Program-made: the position numbers and the translations under genes | NCBI GenBank assembly: GCA_947631405.1 | Contig: CANRLC010000006.1 | Coordinates: forward strand, 1-64,000 | Origin: an uncultured Clostridia bacterium | GTDB taxonomy: Bacteria > Bacillota > Clostridia > Christensenellales > Aristaeellaceae | DNA length: 64,000 nucleotides | Direction: 5' to 3' | Notes under the pieces: generated by a model | Told to the model about the DNA's origin: nothing | Databases searched by the model: none | The model's input: only the letters and a program-made list of their open reading frames with translations | Shown: one piece after another, positions 44,532-53,507 of the stretch | How the letters are laid out: each line of letters starts with the position of its first letter | Position numbering within the stretch: the stretch's first letter is position 1

Positions 44532-46406
44532 ATGAGCTATCAGGCGCTGTATCGCCGCTATCGCCCGGCGCGCTTTTCCGATTTCGTGGGGCAGGAGGCC
44601 GTCATCCGCACGTTGAAGAGCCAGGTGACGAGCGGGCGCATCGCGCACGCGTACCTGTTCTGCGGCACGCGCGGCACGGGCAAGACCTCCGCGGCGAAGG
44701 TGTTCGCGCGCGCCGTCAACTGCCTGCATCCCGAGGACGGCGAGCCGTGCGGAACGTGCGAGGTCTGCCGCGCGCTCGCCGGGGAGGGCAGCCTCGATAT
44801 TCTGGAGATCGACGCCGCCAGCAACAACGGCGTGGACGAGATCCGCGACCTGCGCGAGAAGGTCAAGTATCCGCCGCAGAGCGGGCGCTATCGCGTCTAC
44901 ATCGTGGACGAGGTACACATGCTCTCGGCGGGCGCGTTCAACGCGCTGCTCAAGACGCTGGAGGAGCCGCCCGCCTACGTCGTGTTCATTCTGGCGACGA
45001 CCGAGCCGCAGCGCCTGCCCGCGACCATTCTCTCCCGCTGCCAGCGCTTCGACTTCGGGCGCATCCCCGCCCAGCAGATCGCGGCGCGGCTCAAACAGGC
45101 GCTCGAGGAAGACGGCGTGCCCTGCGAGGACGCGGCGCTCGCGCGCATCGCCCGCGCGGCGGAGGGCGGCATGCGCGACGCGTGGTCGATCCTCGACATG
45201 GCGCTGGGCTACGCGCAGGAGGACGGGCGCGGCGTGACCGAGGCGCTCGTGCTGCATGTGCTGGGCGCGGCGGATCGGCAGACGCTCTTCCGCTTCGCCG
45301 ACGCGCTGATCGGCGCGGACGCCCGCGCGGCACTGACGCAGATCGACGAGACGCTGCGCGCGGGCCGCGAGGCGCAGGTGTTCGCGCGCGACGTGAGCGC
45401 CCACCTGCGCGCGCTGATGCTCGCCGACGTCTGCGGCGAGGAACACGCGGCGGAGCTGCTGGAGACGACGCAGGAGGACGCGCTGGCGTATGTGCAGCAG
45501 GCGCGCCGCACATCGCACGCGCGGCTGATGCGCATGCTCGACCTCTTTTTGCAGAGCGAGACGGACATGAAGTGGTCCGCGCAGCCCCGCTTCGCGCTGG
45601 AGAGCGCCGCGCTGCGCGCCTGCGAGCCGGAAGAGGCGCTTCAGCTGGAGGCGCTCGCCGTCCGCGTGGACGAGCTGGAGCGCCGCCTGCGCGAGGGCGT
45701 CGCCTTCGCCGCGCCGCAGACGGTCGGAAGCGCCGCGCAGACCTTTAGAGATGGAGACGGGCACAGCCCGTCGGCCACGGGCGCACAAGTTGGAAGTCCT
45801 GCACAGTCGTTCGGAGATGGAAACGGGCACGGCCCGTCGGCCACGGGCGCAAACGCTGGCAGCCCTGCACAGCCCTTCGGAGACGGAAACGGGCACGGCC
45901 CGTCGGCCACGGGCGCACAGGCTGGAAACGCTGCACAGCCCTTCGGAGAAGGAAGCGGGCACGGCCCGTCGGCCACGGGCGCACAGGCTGGAAACGCTGC
46001 ACAGCCGTTCGGAGATGGAAGCGGGCACCGCCCGCAACAGATATGGCAGGAGGCGCTGCGCAGGCTCAAGCAGGATCCGAGGATCTTCGGCATCGCGCGC
46101 TTCGGCAGGCTCGCCTCCTGCGAGGACGGCCTGTTCACCGTCGTCTTCGACAAGACGTCGGGCGGGATGTATGTGCGGCTGCTCAATGCGGACGAAAAGC
46201 GCGCCCAGATGGAGGCGGCGCTCACCGCCGCGGCGGGCTTCCCCTGTACGTTCCGCGCCGCCATCGAGGGCACGGTCAAGGAGACCGACGCGGGCGTGCT
46301 GGCGGCGCAGGCCGACGCCGAGCGGCAGGCCAAGAAAAATCTCGACAAGGTGTTCGCGGCATTCGGCCGCGAGAATGTGAGGGTGGAGCATGAAGGAATG
46401 GATTGA
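44532..46406 (+). CDS. dnaX: DNA polymerase III subunit gamma/tau
   Basis: A 624-aa clamp-loader ATPase. Walker A CGTRGTGKTSAAKVF is near residue 44, the zinc module CLHPEDGEPCGTCEVC near 63-78, Walker B VYIVDEVHMLS near 120 and the sensor/arginine-finger SRCQRFDF near 170. Residues ~405-500 are four and a partial copy of a 22-aa repeat (FGDGNGHGPSATGAQAGNAAQP), a probable flexible linker between clamp-loader core and C-terminal domain. No slippery frameshift heptamer was seen. The GH13 gene overlaps its end by 17 bases. Confidence 0.93.
   Translation: MSYQALYRRYRPARFSDFVGQEAVIRTLKSQVTSGRIAHAYLFCGTRGTGKTSAAKVFARAVNCLHPEDGEPCGTCEVCRALAGEGSLDILEIDAASNNGVDEIRDLREKVKYPPQSGRYRVYIVDEVHMLSAGAFNALLKTLEEPPAYVVFILATTEPQRLPATILSRCQRFDFGRIPAQQIAARLKQALEEDGVPCEDAALARIARAAEGGMRDAWSILDMALGYAQEDGRGVTEALVLHVLGAADRQTLFRFADALIGADARAALTQIDETLRAGREAQVFARDVSAHLRALMLADVCGEEHAAELLETTQEDALAYVQQARRTSHARLMRMLDLFLQSETDMKWSAQPRFALESAALRACEPEEALQLEALAVRVDELERRLREGVAFAAPQTVGSAAQTFRDGDGHSPSATGAQVGSPAQSFGDGNGHGPSATGANAGSPAQPFGDGNGHGPSATGAQAGNAAQPFGEGSGHGPSATGAQAGNAAQPFGDGSGHRPQQIWQEALRRLKQDPRIFGIARFGRLASCEDGLFTVVFDKTSGGMYVRLLNADEKRAQMEAALTAAAGFPCTFRAAIEGTVKETDAGVLAAQADAERQAKKNLDKVFAAFGRENVRVEHEGMD
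45744..46031 (+). repeat. 66-bp minisatellite inside dnaX
   Basis: Four full units of 66 bp at 45744, 45810, 45876 and 45942 plus a partial fifth from 46008. Because 66 is a multiple of three, gain or loss of units keeps the frame. Units 3 and 4 are most alike, unit 1 is most diverged. Confidence 0.92.
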
Positions 46407-48033
46407 GCGCGCCGTCGTCTACCAGATCTATCCCAAGAGCTTTCAGGATACGAACGGGGACGGCATCGGCGATCTGCGGGGCGTCATCTCGCGCCTCGAT
46501 TATTTGAAGGAGCTGGGCGTGGACGTCGTCTGGCTCAACCCCGTCTACCGCCACTCCGGAGCGGACGGCGGCTACGACATCAGCGACTACCGCGCCATCG
46601 CCCCGGAGCTGGGCACGATGGAGGACTTTGACGAGCTGCTCGCGCAGGCGCATGCGCGCGGCATCCGCATCGTGATGGATCTCGTGGTCAACCACACCTC
46701 CACCGAGCATCCGTGGTTCATCGAATCCCGGCGGGATAAGACGAACGACAAGCGCGACTTCTACGTCTGGCGGCCGCCGTACCGCGGCGGCGTGCCCAAC
46801 GGCGAGCAGAGCATGTTCTCCGGCAGCGCGTGGAAGCTCGACGAGGCGACCGGCGAATACTACCTGCACATGTTCGCCGAGAAGCAGGCCGACCTCAACT
46901 GGAAGAACCCTCGCGTGCGCGAGGCCGTCTACGAGATGATGCGCTGGTGGCTCGATAAGGGCGTGGACGGCTTTCGCATGGACGTCATCAACCTGATCGC
47001 CAAGCCGGACGAGGTCACCGCATGCGACGGCGGCCCGCACCGCAACGGCTTCAACGGCCCGATGCAGGGCGCATACCTGAGCGAGATGAACGAGCGCGTG
47101 CTGAAAGGGCGCGACGTGCTGACCGTCGGCGAGACCGGCGGCGTGACCCCGAGCGAGGCGCTCGTCTACGCGCCGCTGGACGGCAGCCGCCTGACCATGA
47201 TCTTCCAGTTTGAGCACATGGACGCGGACGCCGGGCCGAAGCATAAGTGGACGGACAAGCGGGTGAGCCTGCCCAAGCTCAAGCAGGTGATGGCACGCTG
47301 GCAGACCGAGCTGCGCGGCCGCGCGTGGAATAGCCTCTATTGGAATAACCACGACCAACCGCGCGTGGTCTCCCGCTTCGGCTGCGACGCGGACGAGGAG
47401 AGCCGCACGCGCAGCGCCAAGATGCTCGGCGCATGCCTGCACATGATGCAGGGCACGCCCTACGTCTATCAGGGCGAGGAGCTGGGCATGACCAATTACC
47501 CCTTCGCCTCCATCGAGGAGAGCCTCGATGTCGAGGCCATCGGCGCGTACCGCGAGCTGGTGATAGAGAAGGGCGAGATGACGCCCGAGCAGATGATGGC
47601 CGCCATTCGCTTCAAGGGCCGCGATAACGCGCGCACGCCCATGCAGTGGACGGCGGGGAAGAACGCCGGATTCACCAGCGGCACGCCATGGATGCCCGTC
47701 AACCCCAACTGCGAGCGGATCAACGCCGCCTCGCAGGTGGGCGACCCGGACTCGGTCTTCAGCTTCTATAAGCGGCTGATCGCGCTGCGCCACGAGCTGC
47801 CCGTCGTGTGCCGGGGCGACTTTACCCTGCTCATGCCGCAGGACGAGCAGGTCTTCGCCTATACCCGCCAATATGAGGGGGAGACGTTGCTGGTCGCCTG
47901 TAACTTTTCCGGGAAGACGGCGGCGCTGGACGACGCCGCGAAGACGCGCGGCAAACGGCTGCTGGGCAACTATCCCGACGCGGGGGACGCGGGCGCGCTG
48001 AGGCCGTGGGAGACGCGGGTATACCTGCTGTAA
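46390..48033 (+). CDS. GH13 alpha-glucosidase (oligo-1,6-glucosidase/trehalose-6-phosphate hydrolase type)
   Basis: A 547-aa (beta/alpha)8-barrel enzyme, cytoplasmic as no signal peptide is seen. GH13 landmarks: DVVWLNPVYRHSGADGGYDISDY near residue 45, DLVVNHTSTEHPWF near 97, GFRMDVINLIAK near 195 (D is the nucleophile), GETGG near 243 (acid/base E) and YWNNHDQPR near 318. It hydrolyses short alpha-glucosides; the exact linkage cannot be fixed. It overlaps the end of dnaX by 17 bp, an unexpected partner. Confidence 0.9.
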   Translation: MKEWIERAVVYQIYPKSFQDTNGDGIGDLRGVISRLDYLKELGVDVVWLNPVYRHSGADGGYDISDYRAIAPELGTMEDFDELLAQAHARGIRIVMDLVVNHTSTEHPWFIESRRDKTNDKRDFYVWRPPYRGGVPNGEQSMFSGSAWKLDEATGEYYLHMFAEKQADLNWKNPRVREAVYEMMRWWLDKGVDGFRMDVINLIAKPDEVTACDGGPHRNGFNGPMQGAYLSEMNERVLKGRDVLTVGETGGVTPSEALVYAPLDGSRLTMIFQFEHMDADAGPKHKWTDKRVSLPKLKQVMARWQTELRGRAWNSLYWNNHDQPRVVSRFGCDADEESRTRSAKMLGACLHMMQGTPYVYQGEELGMTNYPFASIEESLDVEAIGAYRELVIEKGEMTPEQMMAAIRFKGRDNARTPMQWTAGKNAGFTSGTPWMPVNPNCERINAASQVGDPDSVFSFYKRLIALRHELPVVCRGDFTLLMPQDEQVFAYTRQYEGETLLVACNFSGKTAALDDAAKTRGKRLLGNYPDAGDAGALRPWETRVYLL

Positions 48034-48057
48034 TTTTTTGCGGGCCGGGCGCACGCC

Positions 48058-48086
48058 TTGCAATCGCGCGCTCTTTCGGGTATAAT
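48058..48086 (+). promoter_or_regulatory. Promoter of the HPr-like gene
   Basis: TTGCAA (48058-48063), 17-bp spacer, TATAAT (48081-48086), 34 bp before the ATG. Confidence 0.75.
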
Positions 48087-48119
48087 ACGCCGTACAGGGC
48101 AAAGGAGTGTGACGCCTGT

Positions 48120-48365
48120 ATGAAATCCGTGAATATCCGTCTGACGATGATGACCGATCACGTCAAGAACTTCGTCAGCCTGGTCAACCGCTATCCCTAC
48201 GATATGGATCTGCGCTCGGGCCGCTATGTGGTGGACGCCAAGAGCATTTTGGGCATCTTTTCCATCGACCTGTCGCGCCCGATCCGCATGGACATCTACA
48301 GCGACGACTGCGACGACCTGCTCGCCGAGCTGTCGGACTATCTGGTCAAGGAGGATCAGGAGTGA
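48120..48365 (+). CDS. HPr-family protein lacking the phospho-histidine
   Basis: An 81-aa protein with HPr-like size and the segment GRYVVDAKSILGIFSIDLSRPI that matches the region around regulatory Ser46 (KSIMGVMSLG in true HPr). The catalytic loop GIHARPA is replaced by TMMTDHVKN, with no histidine-X-arginine. It therefore should not relay phosphate in the PTS; such HPr-like proteins occur widely in Clostridia with unknown, perhaps regulatory, roles. The next gene overlaps its stop. Confidence 0.75.
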   Translation: MKSVNIRLTMMTDHVKNFVSLVNRYPYDMDLRSGRYVVDAKSILGIFSIDLSRPIRMDIYSDDCDDLLAELSDYLVKEDQE

Positions 48366-48940
48366 CGGGCGCGCCGCTGCACGCGCACGCCACGCCGCAG
48401 GAGGATAAGCTCGTGCTGCTGGACGCGCTCGCGCGTCTGGGCGGCTGCACGCAGGAACAGCTGCTGCGCTTCGCCGTGGAGACGGGCCTGCAGGAGCCGT
48501 TCCCGTTCCTGCTGGCGCTCTCGGAACTGAAGGAGGCCGCGCAGGTGCGCGAGGTGCGCCGCCCGGAGGGCGCGCTGCTCGTGCTGACGCCGGAGGGGCG
48601 GCAGAGCCTCGACCTCTTCGGCGACCAGATTCGGGCGGCGCAGCGGGAAAAGCTGGCGAAAAACGCGCCCGCGTGGCGCGAGCGCATCCGCGAGGAGCAG
48701 CAGCTTCCCGCGACGTTTGAGGAGACCGAATCGGGCTACACGGTGACGCTGCGCGCGCTGGAGGCGGGCGAGGAGATCGCGTGCCTGACGCTCACCGCCG
48801 CGACACGGGCGCAGGCGCAGCGCTTCTGCGCGCGCTGGCCAAGCCGCGCGCCGGAGATCTACCGCACGATCATGGCGCAGCTCGGCGAGGACGAGCAGGC
48901 CGAGGAACAACCGAATGACGACGGGGCGAAGGCTGAATGA
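48362..48940 (+). CDS. DUF4364-like protein
   Basis: A 192-aa soluble protein. The N-terminal half looks like a winged-helix domain (LVLLDALARLGGCTQEQLLRFAVETGL ... LSELKEAAQVREV ... LVLTPEGRQSLDLF), as in the clostridial DUF4364 family; the C-terminal half is a beta-rich unit (TFEETESGYTVTLRALEAGEEIACLTLT). The GTG start overlaps the preceding TGA and AAGGAGG is upstream. A transcription-regulator role is plausible but unproven. Confidence 0.72.
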   Translation: MTGAPLHAHATPQEDKLVLLDALARLGGCTQEQLLRFAVETGLQEPFPFLLALSELKEAAQVREVRRPEGALLVLTPEGRQSLDLFGDQIRAAQREKLAKNAPAWRERIREEQQLPATFEETESGYTVTLRALEAGEEIACLTLTAATRAQAQRFCARWPSRAPEIYRTIMAQLGEDEQAEEQPNDDGAKAE

Positions 48941-48977
48941 GGGCTTCGCTCCGCTTTATATGACGCGAAGCGAGGGT

Positions 48978-49094
48978 GGGGTCTGGGGATGATATCCCCA
49001 GCGGGGTCTGGGGCGGCGCCCCAGCGTTCCCCGCGCGAAGCGCCGGCCTCGCCGCCCGGAAGCGGACGCGAAGCGTCTCGCGAAACCGGGCGAA
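48978..49094 (+). repeat. Dispersed multi-hairpin repeat, copy G
   Basis: GGGGTCTGGGGATGATATCCCCA hairpin, CTGGGGCGGCGCCCCAG hairpin, GCGCGAAGCGC hairpin and GCCCGGAAGCGGACGCGAAGCGTC...ACCGGGC hairpin, in the order of copy B. Confidence 0.78.
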
Positions 49095-49185
49095 GACAGG
49101 CGGCTTATGCTATTCTCAAATCAAAGCATCTATCATTCTGTCATGGGTTGCGCAGGACAAGCAAAAGCGGGAGTACGCTGCTTTT

Positions 49186-49419
49186 CATGAGCAACCCGCC
49201 CGGGATCGCTTCGCTTCCGGGCTACATTTCAATCGCTTCGCGATTGGAGGTACGTTGGGGCTACCGATCCGGGGAACTCACATAGTCGTGAGCTTCGCTC
49301 ACTCCTTGCTCCCGGGAAACGCAATAGTCGCGCAAGCGCTCCTTTGCGTTTCCGACGTTCCGCCTGCCTGCATCCGCCACAGGCGGCGGCAGGCTTCAGC
49401 CCCAGACCCCAACCCCACA
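49186..49419 (-). repeat. Dispersed multi-hairpin repeat, copy H (rearranged, enlarged)
   Basis: Starts like copy F (CATGAGCAACCCGCCCGGG, CCGGGC hairpin, GTTGGGGCTACCG) but from about 49270 the middle is replaced by roughly 130 bp holding further hairpins: GTGAGC-TTC-GCTCAC, GGAAACGCA/TGCGTTTCC, and GCCTGCC/GGCAGGC. It returns to the family sequence at CCCCAGACCCC. Confidence 0.7.
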
Positions 49420-49457
49420 AGCGCACCGAACTTCTTTTCCGCATTTCCCCAAAAACC

Positions 49458-49501
49458 GGAAAAGCGCCGTCCCGCGCGGTTCGCGGCAGCGGCGCTTTTC
49501 C
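49458..49501 (+). terminator. Terminator-like hairpin
   Basis: GGAAAAGCGCCG (49458-49469) and CGGCGCTTTTCC (49490-49501) form a perfect 12-bp stem with an inner CCGCG/CGCGG hairpin. The following sequence has no long T run. The rest of 49502-49679 holds only a small AAAGGGG/CCCCTTT hairpin (49578-49598) and no gene. Confidence 0.5.
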
Positions 49502-49679
49502 ATTGGAAGGGAAAATGAGAAAGGGGAAGAAAAAGGAAGATTTTGTCCCCGCGTCAAGGGGAATGCGCGGGAACCGCAAAGGGGCGCCTGACCCCTTTAC
49601 CGCGAACAGTATACCGCCGGAATGTGACGAAAGTTTGTCATCCGATTGAATCAAATGGAAAATCTCGCCCGCCGCGCGA

Positions 49680-49708
49680 TTGAGCTTTTGGGCGAAATGT
49701 GCTACACT
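49680..49708 (+). promoter_or_regulatory. Promoter of the DUF6020-like operon
   Basis: TTGAGC (49680-49685), 17-bp spacer, TACACT (49703-49708), 32 bp before the GTG at 49741. Confidence 0.6.
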
Positions 49709-49740
49709 GTGAGGGAAAGCGACGAGAGGAGGAAGCTGGC

Positions 49741-51321
49741 GTGCGAAAAGGCGCGACCGCCGCGCGAAAGGCTGCGGCGCTGACGCTCGGCGCGGCGATG
49801 TTTTCCCTCCTCTTTGGATTCGGCCGCGAGGCCGAGCGCCTGATGGAGGGCGACCCGCTCGCCTCCAGCGACCCCGCGCGCGCGCTGCGCTGCGCCCTGC
49901 TCGCGCTGCCCGCGCTGCTCGCGCTGCTCTTCGTGCTGCTTGAGGGCGGCGAGCGCCTGACCGCGCGCCGCCATGCGAAGCCCTGCCGCCCCTTTTCGGC
50001 CCGGCGCGCCTTCGGCTTTTTGCTGCTGTGCTATCTGCCCATGTTCGCGATCGCCTTCCCCGGCGTGTTCGCCTACGACGCGCCGTTCCAGCTGCGGCAG
50101 GCGTTTACCGGCGCGTATTCCACCCATCACCCGCTGGTACACACCCTGCTGCTGGGCGGCTGCGTGGCGCTGGGGCGCCTGCTGGGCAGCGCGCAGGCGG
50201 GCGCGGCGCTGTATACCGCCGCGCAGACGCTGCTGCTCGCCGCGCTCTTCGCGCTCACCTGCGCGTCCATCGCCCGCCAGTCGGGCGCGCGCGCGGCGAG
50301 GCGCTCGGCGGTCTTCTTCGGCCTCTATCCCATGCACATGCTCCTCGCCGTCAACGCGACAAAGGACGCGCTCTTCGGCGGCTTGTTCGCGCTGACGCTG
50401 GCCCTGCTGCGCGAGGCGTCCCGAAAGCCCCGCCTTTCCCAGCGCGAGGCCGCGCGGCTGATCGCCTGCGCCTGCCTGATGGCGATGATGCGCAACAACG
50501 CGGTCTACGCGCTTGCCGCGTGGGCGCTGCTCGCCGCCGTCCCCGCCGCAAGACGCCGTCGCGGCGCATGCGTCGCGGCGGCGGCGCTGGCCGTCGCGCT
50601 CTCGCTTTGCGCAAACGGCCTGCTCGCGCGCGTCACAGACGCCGCGCCGGGCGATCTGTCCGAGACGCTCTCGTGGCCCCTCCAGCAGCTCGCGCGCGCG
50701 CGGCTGACGCAGGGCGAGCGCCTCACCGACGCGGAGAAGGAGACGATCGACCGCCTGATGCCCGGCGAGGCGTGGCGGCTCTACGACCCGACGATCTCCG
50801 ACCCCGTCAAGTTCGAGTTTGACACCGCCGCGCTGCTGGACGACCCGCGGAGCGCCGCGCGCGTCTACCTGAGCGTGGGGCAAAAGTGCCCGCACGCCTA
50901 CGCCGACGCGCTGCTGCTGCACACCTATTCCTTCCTCTATCCCTATCGGGAATACCGCGTCTCCGGGCCGTATTTGCAGCTGACGATGGGCGAGGATTAC
51001 TACGACGACTGGTGCGACTTTGAGCGCATGCACAGCGCCTTTCCGGGGTTGCTCTCCGCGCTGGCGTGGCGCGTGGGCGCGCGCGGCGCGGCGCAGTTCC
51101 CGGCGGTCGGCTGGCTGTTTAACATGGGGCTGATCGTCTGGGCCATGCTGTTTCTGCTGCTGCGCGACGCCTACGCGGGCCGCTGGCGGCGGCTGGGCGT
51201 CGGCGGCCTCGCGCCGCTGCTGCTGGGCACTTATCTGCTCGGCCCCGTGATGGCGGGGCGGTATATCTATCCGTTTGTTTGTGCGCTGCCGGCGCTGGCC
51301 AGCCGGGACAGGGAGGAATGA
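49741..51321 (+). CDS. Polytopic membrane protein, DUF6020-like (GT-C-type plan)
   Basis: A 526-aa membrane protein with about a dozen hydrophobic segments. A short external acidic motif AYDAPFQLRQAFTGAYSTHHPLVHTLLL near residue 110, and ATKDALFGGLFALTLALL near 202, match the pattern of DUF6020 proteins, which are probably lipid-linked-sugar transferases. A soluble loop of ~130 residues (LSETLSWPLQQLARARL onward) follows. GTG 49741 has GAGGAGGAAG upstream; the ORF-track start at 49699 overlaps the -10 box. Confidence 0.72.
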   Translation: MRKGATAARKAAALTLGAAMFSLLFGFGREAERLMEGDPLASSDPARALRCALLALPALLALLFVLLEGGERLTARRHAKPCRPFSARRAFGFLLLCYLPMFAIAFPGVFAYDAPFQLRQAFTGAYSTHHPLVHTLLLGGCVALGRLLGSAQAGAALYTAAQTLLLAALFALTCASIARQSGARAARRSAVFFGLYPMHMLLAVNATKDALFGGLFALTLALLREASRKPRLSQREAARLIACACLMAMMRNNAVYALAAWALLAAVPAARRRRGACVAAAALAVALSLCANGLLARVTDAAPGDLSETLSWPLQQLARARLTQGERLTDAEKETIDRLMPGEAWRLYDPTISDPVKFEFDTAALLDDPRSAARVYLSVGQKCPHAYADALLLHTYSFLYPYREYRVSGPYLQLTMGEDYYDDWCDFERMHSAFPGLLSALAWRVGARGAAQFPAVGWLFNMGLIVWAMLFLLLRDAYAGRWRRLGVGGLAPLLLGTYLLGPVMAGRYIYPFVCALPALASRDREE

Positions 51322-52073
51322 AAATGGCGCTGTGGAGACCGTGGCACGGCTGCCGCAAATGCAGCCCGGGCTGCCAGAATTGCTATGTCTACCGGGGCGA
51401 CGAGCGCTACGGGCGCGACGCCTCGCAGGTGCGCACCACGCGCGAGTTCGACCTGCCCGCGCGCGGGCGGCGCGACGGGGAACCCGCGCTGCGCCCGGGT
51501 GAGTGCGTGTTCACCTGCCTGACGAGCGACTTCTTCATCGAGGAGGCGGACGCGTGGCGCGCGCGGGCATGGCGGCTGATGCGCGCGCGGCCCGACCTCA
51601 TGTTCTACATCATCACCAAGCGCATCGACCGCTTTGCCGTCGCCCTGCCGGAGGACTGGGGCGAGGGCTACGGCAACGTGACCGTCGCCGTGACCTGCGA
51701 AAACCAGCAGAAGGCCGCCGAGCGCATCCCCTTGCTGCTGGACGCGCCCATCCGGCACCGGGAGCTGATCTGCGAACCGCTGCTCGAGGAGATCGACCTG
51801 ACGGCGTGGCTGCCCGGCATCGAGGGCGTGACCGCCGGCGGGGAGAGCGGCCTGAGGGCGCGGCTGTGCCGCTACGAATGGGTGCTCGCGCTGCGCGACC
51901 AGTGCGCGGCGGCGGGCGTGCCCTTCACCTTCAAGCAGACGGGCGCGCTCTTTGAAAAGGACGGGCGCGAGTACCGCATCCCGCGCCGGGAGCAGCTCGC
52001 GCAGGCGCGCCGGGCGGGACTGGACACGCGCGCGCCGCTCGAGGGCGAGGAGCCGCTGCTCTGGGAGGAATAA
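51318..52073 (+). CDS. DUF5131 family protein (phage Gp37/Gp68-like)
   Basis: A 251-aa protein with an N-terminal cysteine cluster CRKCSPGCQNCYVYRGDERYGRD, then CLTSDFF, WRLMRARPDLMFYIITKRIDR, GGESG and FKQTG. This is the DUF5131 (phage Gp37/Gp68) family, which looks like a radical-SAM-type barrel; the function is unknown. Its ATG overlaps the upstream TGA. No other phage genes are nearby, so it seems to be a resident chromosomal copy. Confidence 0.85.
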   Translation: MKMALWRPWHGCRKCSPGCQNCYVYRGDERYGRDASQVRTTREFDLPARGRRDGEPALRPGECVFTCLTSDFFIEEADAWRARAWRLMRARPDLMFYIITKRIDRFAVALPEDWGEGYGNVTVAVTCENQQKAAERIPLLLDAPIRHRELICEPLLEEIDLTAWLPGIEGVTAGGESGLRARLCRYEWVLALRDQCAAAGVPFTFKQTGALFEKDGREYRIPRREQLAQARRAGLDTRAPLEGEEPLLWEE

Positions 52074-52088
52074 AGGAGGTAACGCCCC

Positions 52089-52346
52089 ATGAGGCTGGAT
52101 AAGTACCTGAAGGTATCGCGCATCATCAAGCGCCGCACGCTCGCCAAGGAGGCGTCCGAGGGCGGGCGCGTGAGCGTGAACGGCAAAGCGGCCAAGCCCG
52201 CCACCGACGTGAAGGCCGGGGACGTGCTGGAGATCCGCTTTGGAGAGAAGCTCGCGCGCTATCGCGTGCTCTCCGTCGCCGAGACCGTGCGCAAGGAGAA
52301 CGCCGCGGCGATGTACGAGCTGATCGGCGGGGAGGAAATCGAATGA
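52089..52346 (+). CDS. rqcP: RqcP-type S4-domain protein (YabO)
   Basis: An 85-aa protein that is essentially one S4 RNA-binding domain ([45 protein letters not shown]). In Bacillota RqcP works with RqcH on stalled 50S subunits in ribosome quality control. AAAGGAGG is just upstream. It overlaps the next gene by four bases. Confidence 0.88.
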   Translation: MRLDKYLKVSRIIKRRTLAKEASEGGRVSVNGKAAKPATDVKAGDVLEIRFGEKLARYRVLSVAETVRKENAAAMYELIGGEEIE

Positions 52347-53503
52347 ACGCGGCGATCGTCGTCGCGGCGGGGCGCGGCGAGCGCATGGGGCTGGGGCGCA
52401 ACAAGCTCTTCGCCCCGCTGCTGGGCGAGCCGGTCATCGTGCATACGGTGCGCGCGCTCCGGCAGACGGGCCTCTTTGGCGCGATCGTCGTCGTCACGGG
52501 CGAGGCGGATATGGAGCCGATGCGCGCGCTGCTCGAAGGCGAGGGTGCGATCCTCGTGCCGGGCGGCGCGGATCGGCAGGAGAGCGTCTACCGCGGGCTG
52601 GCCGCCTGCCCCAAGGAGGCGGAGATCATCGCCATCCACGACGGCGCGCGCCCGCTGGCGACGCCGCAGGTGATCGCGCGCACGGTCGAGAGCGCCATGC
52701 GCTGCGGCAGCGGCGTCGCGTCCGTGCCGCTCAAGGACACGGTCAAGCGCGTGGACGCCGAGGGCCGCGCCGTGGAGACGCCGCCGCGCGAGGCGCTGCG
52801 CGCCGTGCAGACGCCGCAGACCTTCCGCGCAGAACTCATCCGCCGCGCGCACGAGGAGGGGCTGCGCGGCCCGCGCGCGACCGACGACGCCGCGCTGGTG
52901 GAGCGGCTGGGCGAACGCGTGGCGCTCACGCAGGGCGACGAGGAGAACATCAAGCTGACCACGCCGGAGGACATGCTGCTCGCCGAGCGGCTGCTGCTGC
53001 GGCGGCGGGGACAGGAGGAGGGAGCGACGATGCGCGTCGGCCACGGGTACGACGTTCACCGCCTCGTCGAGGGGCGCAGGCTCGTGCTCTGCGGGGTGGA
53101 GGTACCCTATGAGCGCGGGCTGCTCGGCCACAGCGACGCCGACGTCGCGCTGCACGCGCTGATGGACGCGCTGCTCGGCGCGGCGGCGCTGGGCGACATC
53201 GGGCGGCATTTTCCGGACAGCGACCCCGCCTACGCGGGCGCGGACTCGACCGTGCTGCTCGGCCGCGTCGTCGAGCTGCTCGCACAAAACGGCTACCGCG
53301 TGGGCAACGCGGACGTGACGATCGTCGCGCAGCGCCCGAAGCTTTCGCCCTACATCGAGCAAATGCGCGCGCGCGTGGCGGAGTGCCTGCGCGTCCCCGT
53401 CTCGTGCGTGAACGTCAAGGCGACGACCACCGAAGGGCTGGGCTTTGAGGGCGAGGGGCTGGGCATCTCCAGCCACGCCGTGGCGTGCGTCGTGCGCGCG
53501 TAA
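52343..53503 (+). CDS. ispDF: Bifunctional IspD-IspF enzyme of the MEP isoprenoid pathway
   Basis: A 386-aa fusion. Residues 1-225 are the cytidylyltransferase IspD ([34 protein letters not shown]). Residues ~229-386 are IspF ([48 protein letters not shown], with zinc ligands D-H-H). Together they carry out the third and fifth pathway steps. The fusion is known in several bacterial groups; in most Bacillota the genes are separate. Confidence 0.95.
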   Translation: MNAAIVVAAGRGERMGLGRNKLFAPLLGEPVIVHTVRALRQTGLFGAIVVVTGEADMEPMRALLEGEGAILVPGGADRQESVYRGLAACPKEAEIIAIHDGARPLATPQVIARTVESAMRCGSGVASVPLKDTVKRVDAEGRAVETPPREALRAVQTPQTFRAELIRRAHEEGLRGPRATDDAALVERLGERVALTQGDEENIKLTTPEDMLLAERLLLRRRGQEEGATMRVGHGYDVHRLVEGRRLVLCGVEVPYERGLLGHSDADVALHALMDALLGAAALGDIGRHFPDSDPAYAGADSTVLLGRVVELLAQNGYRVGNADVTIVAQRPKLSPYIEQMRARVAECLRVPVSCVNVKATTTEGLGFEGEGLGISSHAVACVVRA

Positions 53504-53507
53504 AGCG

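Noticed and set aside
45744-46031. CRISPR array reading of the repeated units in dnaX
   Set aside because: Units are contiguous 66-bp repeats without spacers and lie inside a reading frame.
44532-46406. Programmed frameshift producing a short gamma form of DnaX
   Set aside because: No slippery A-rich heptamer was found in the sequence, and most Bacillota do not use one.
49229-49654. 141-aa minus-strand ORF and overlapping plus-strand ORFs in the 800-bp gap
   Set aside because: Composed of repeat copy H and terminator hairpins; no family resemblance or ribosome binding site.
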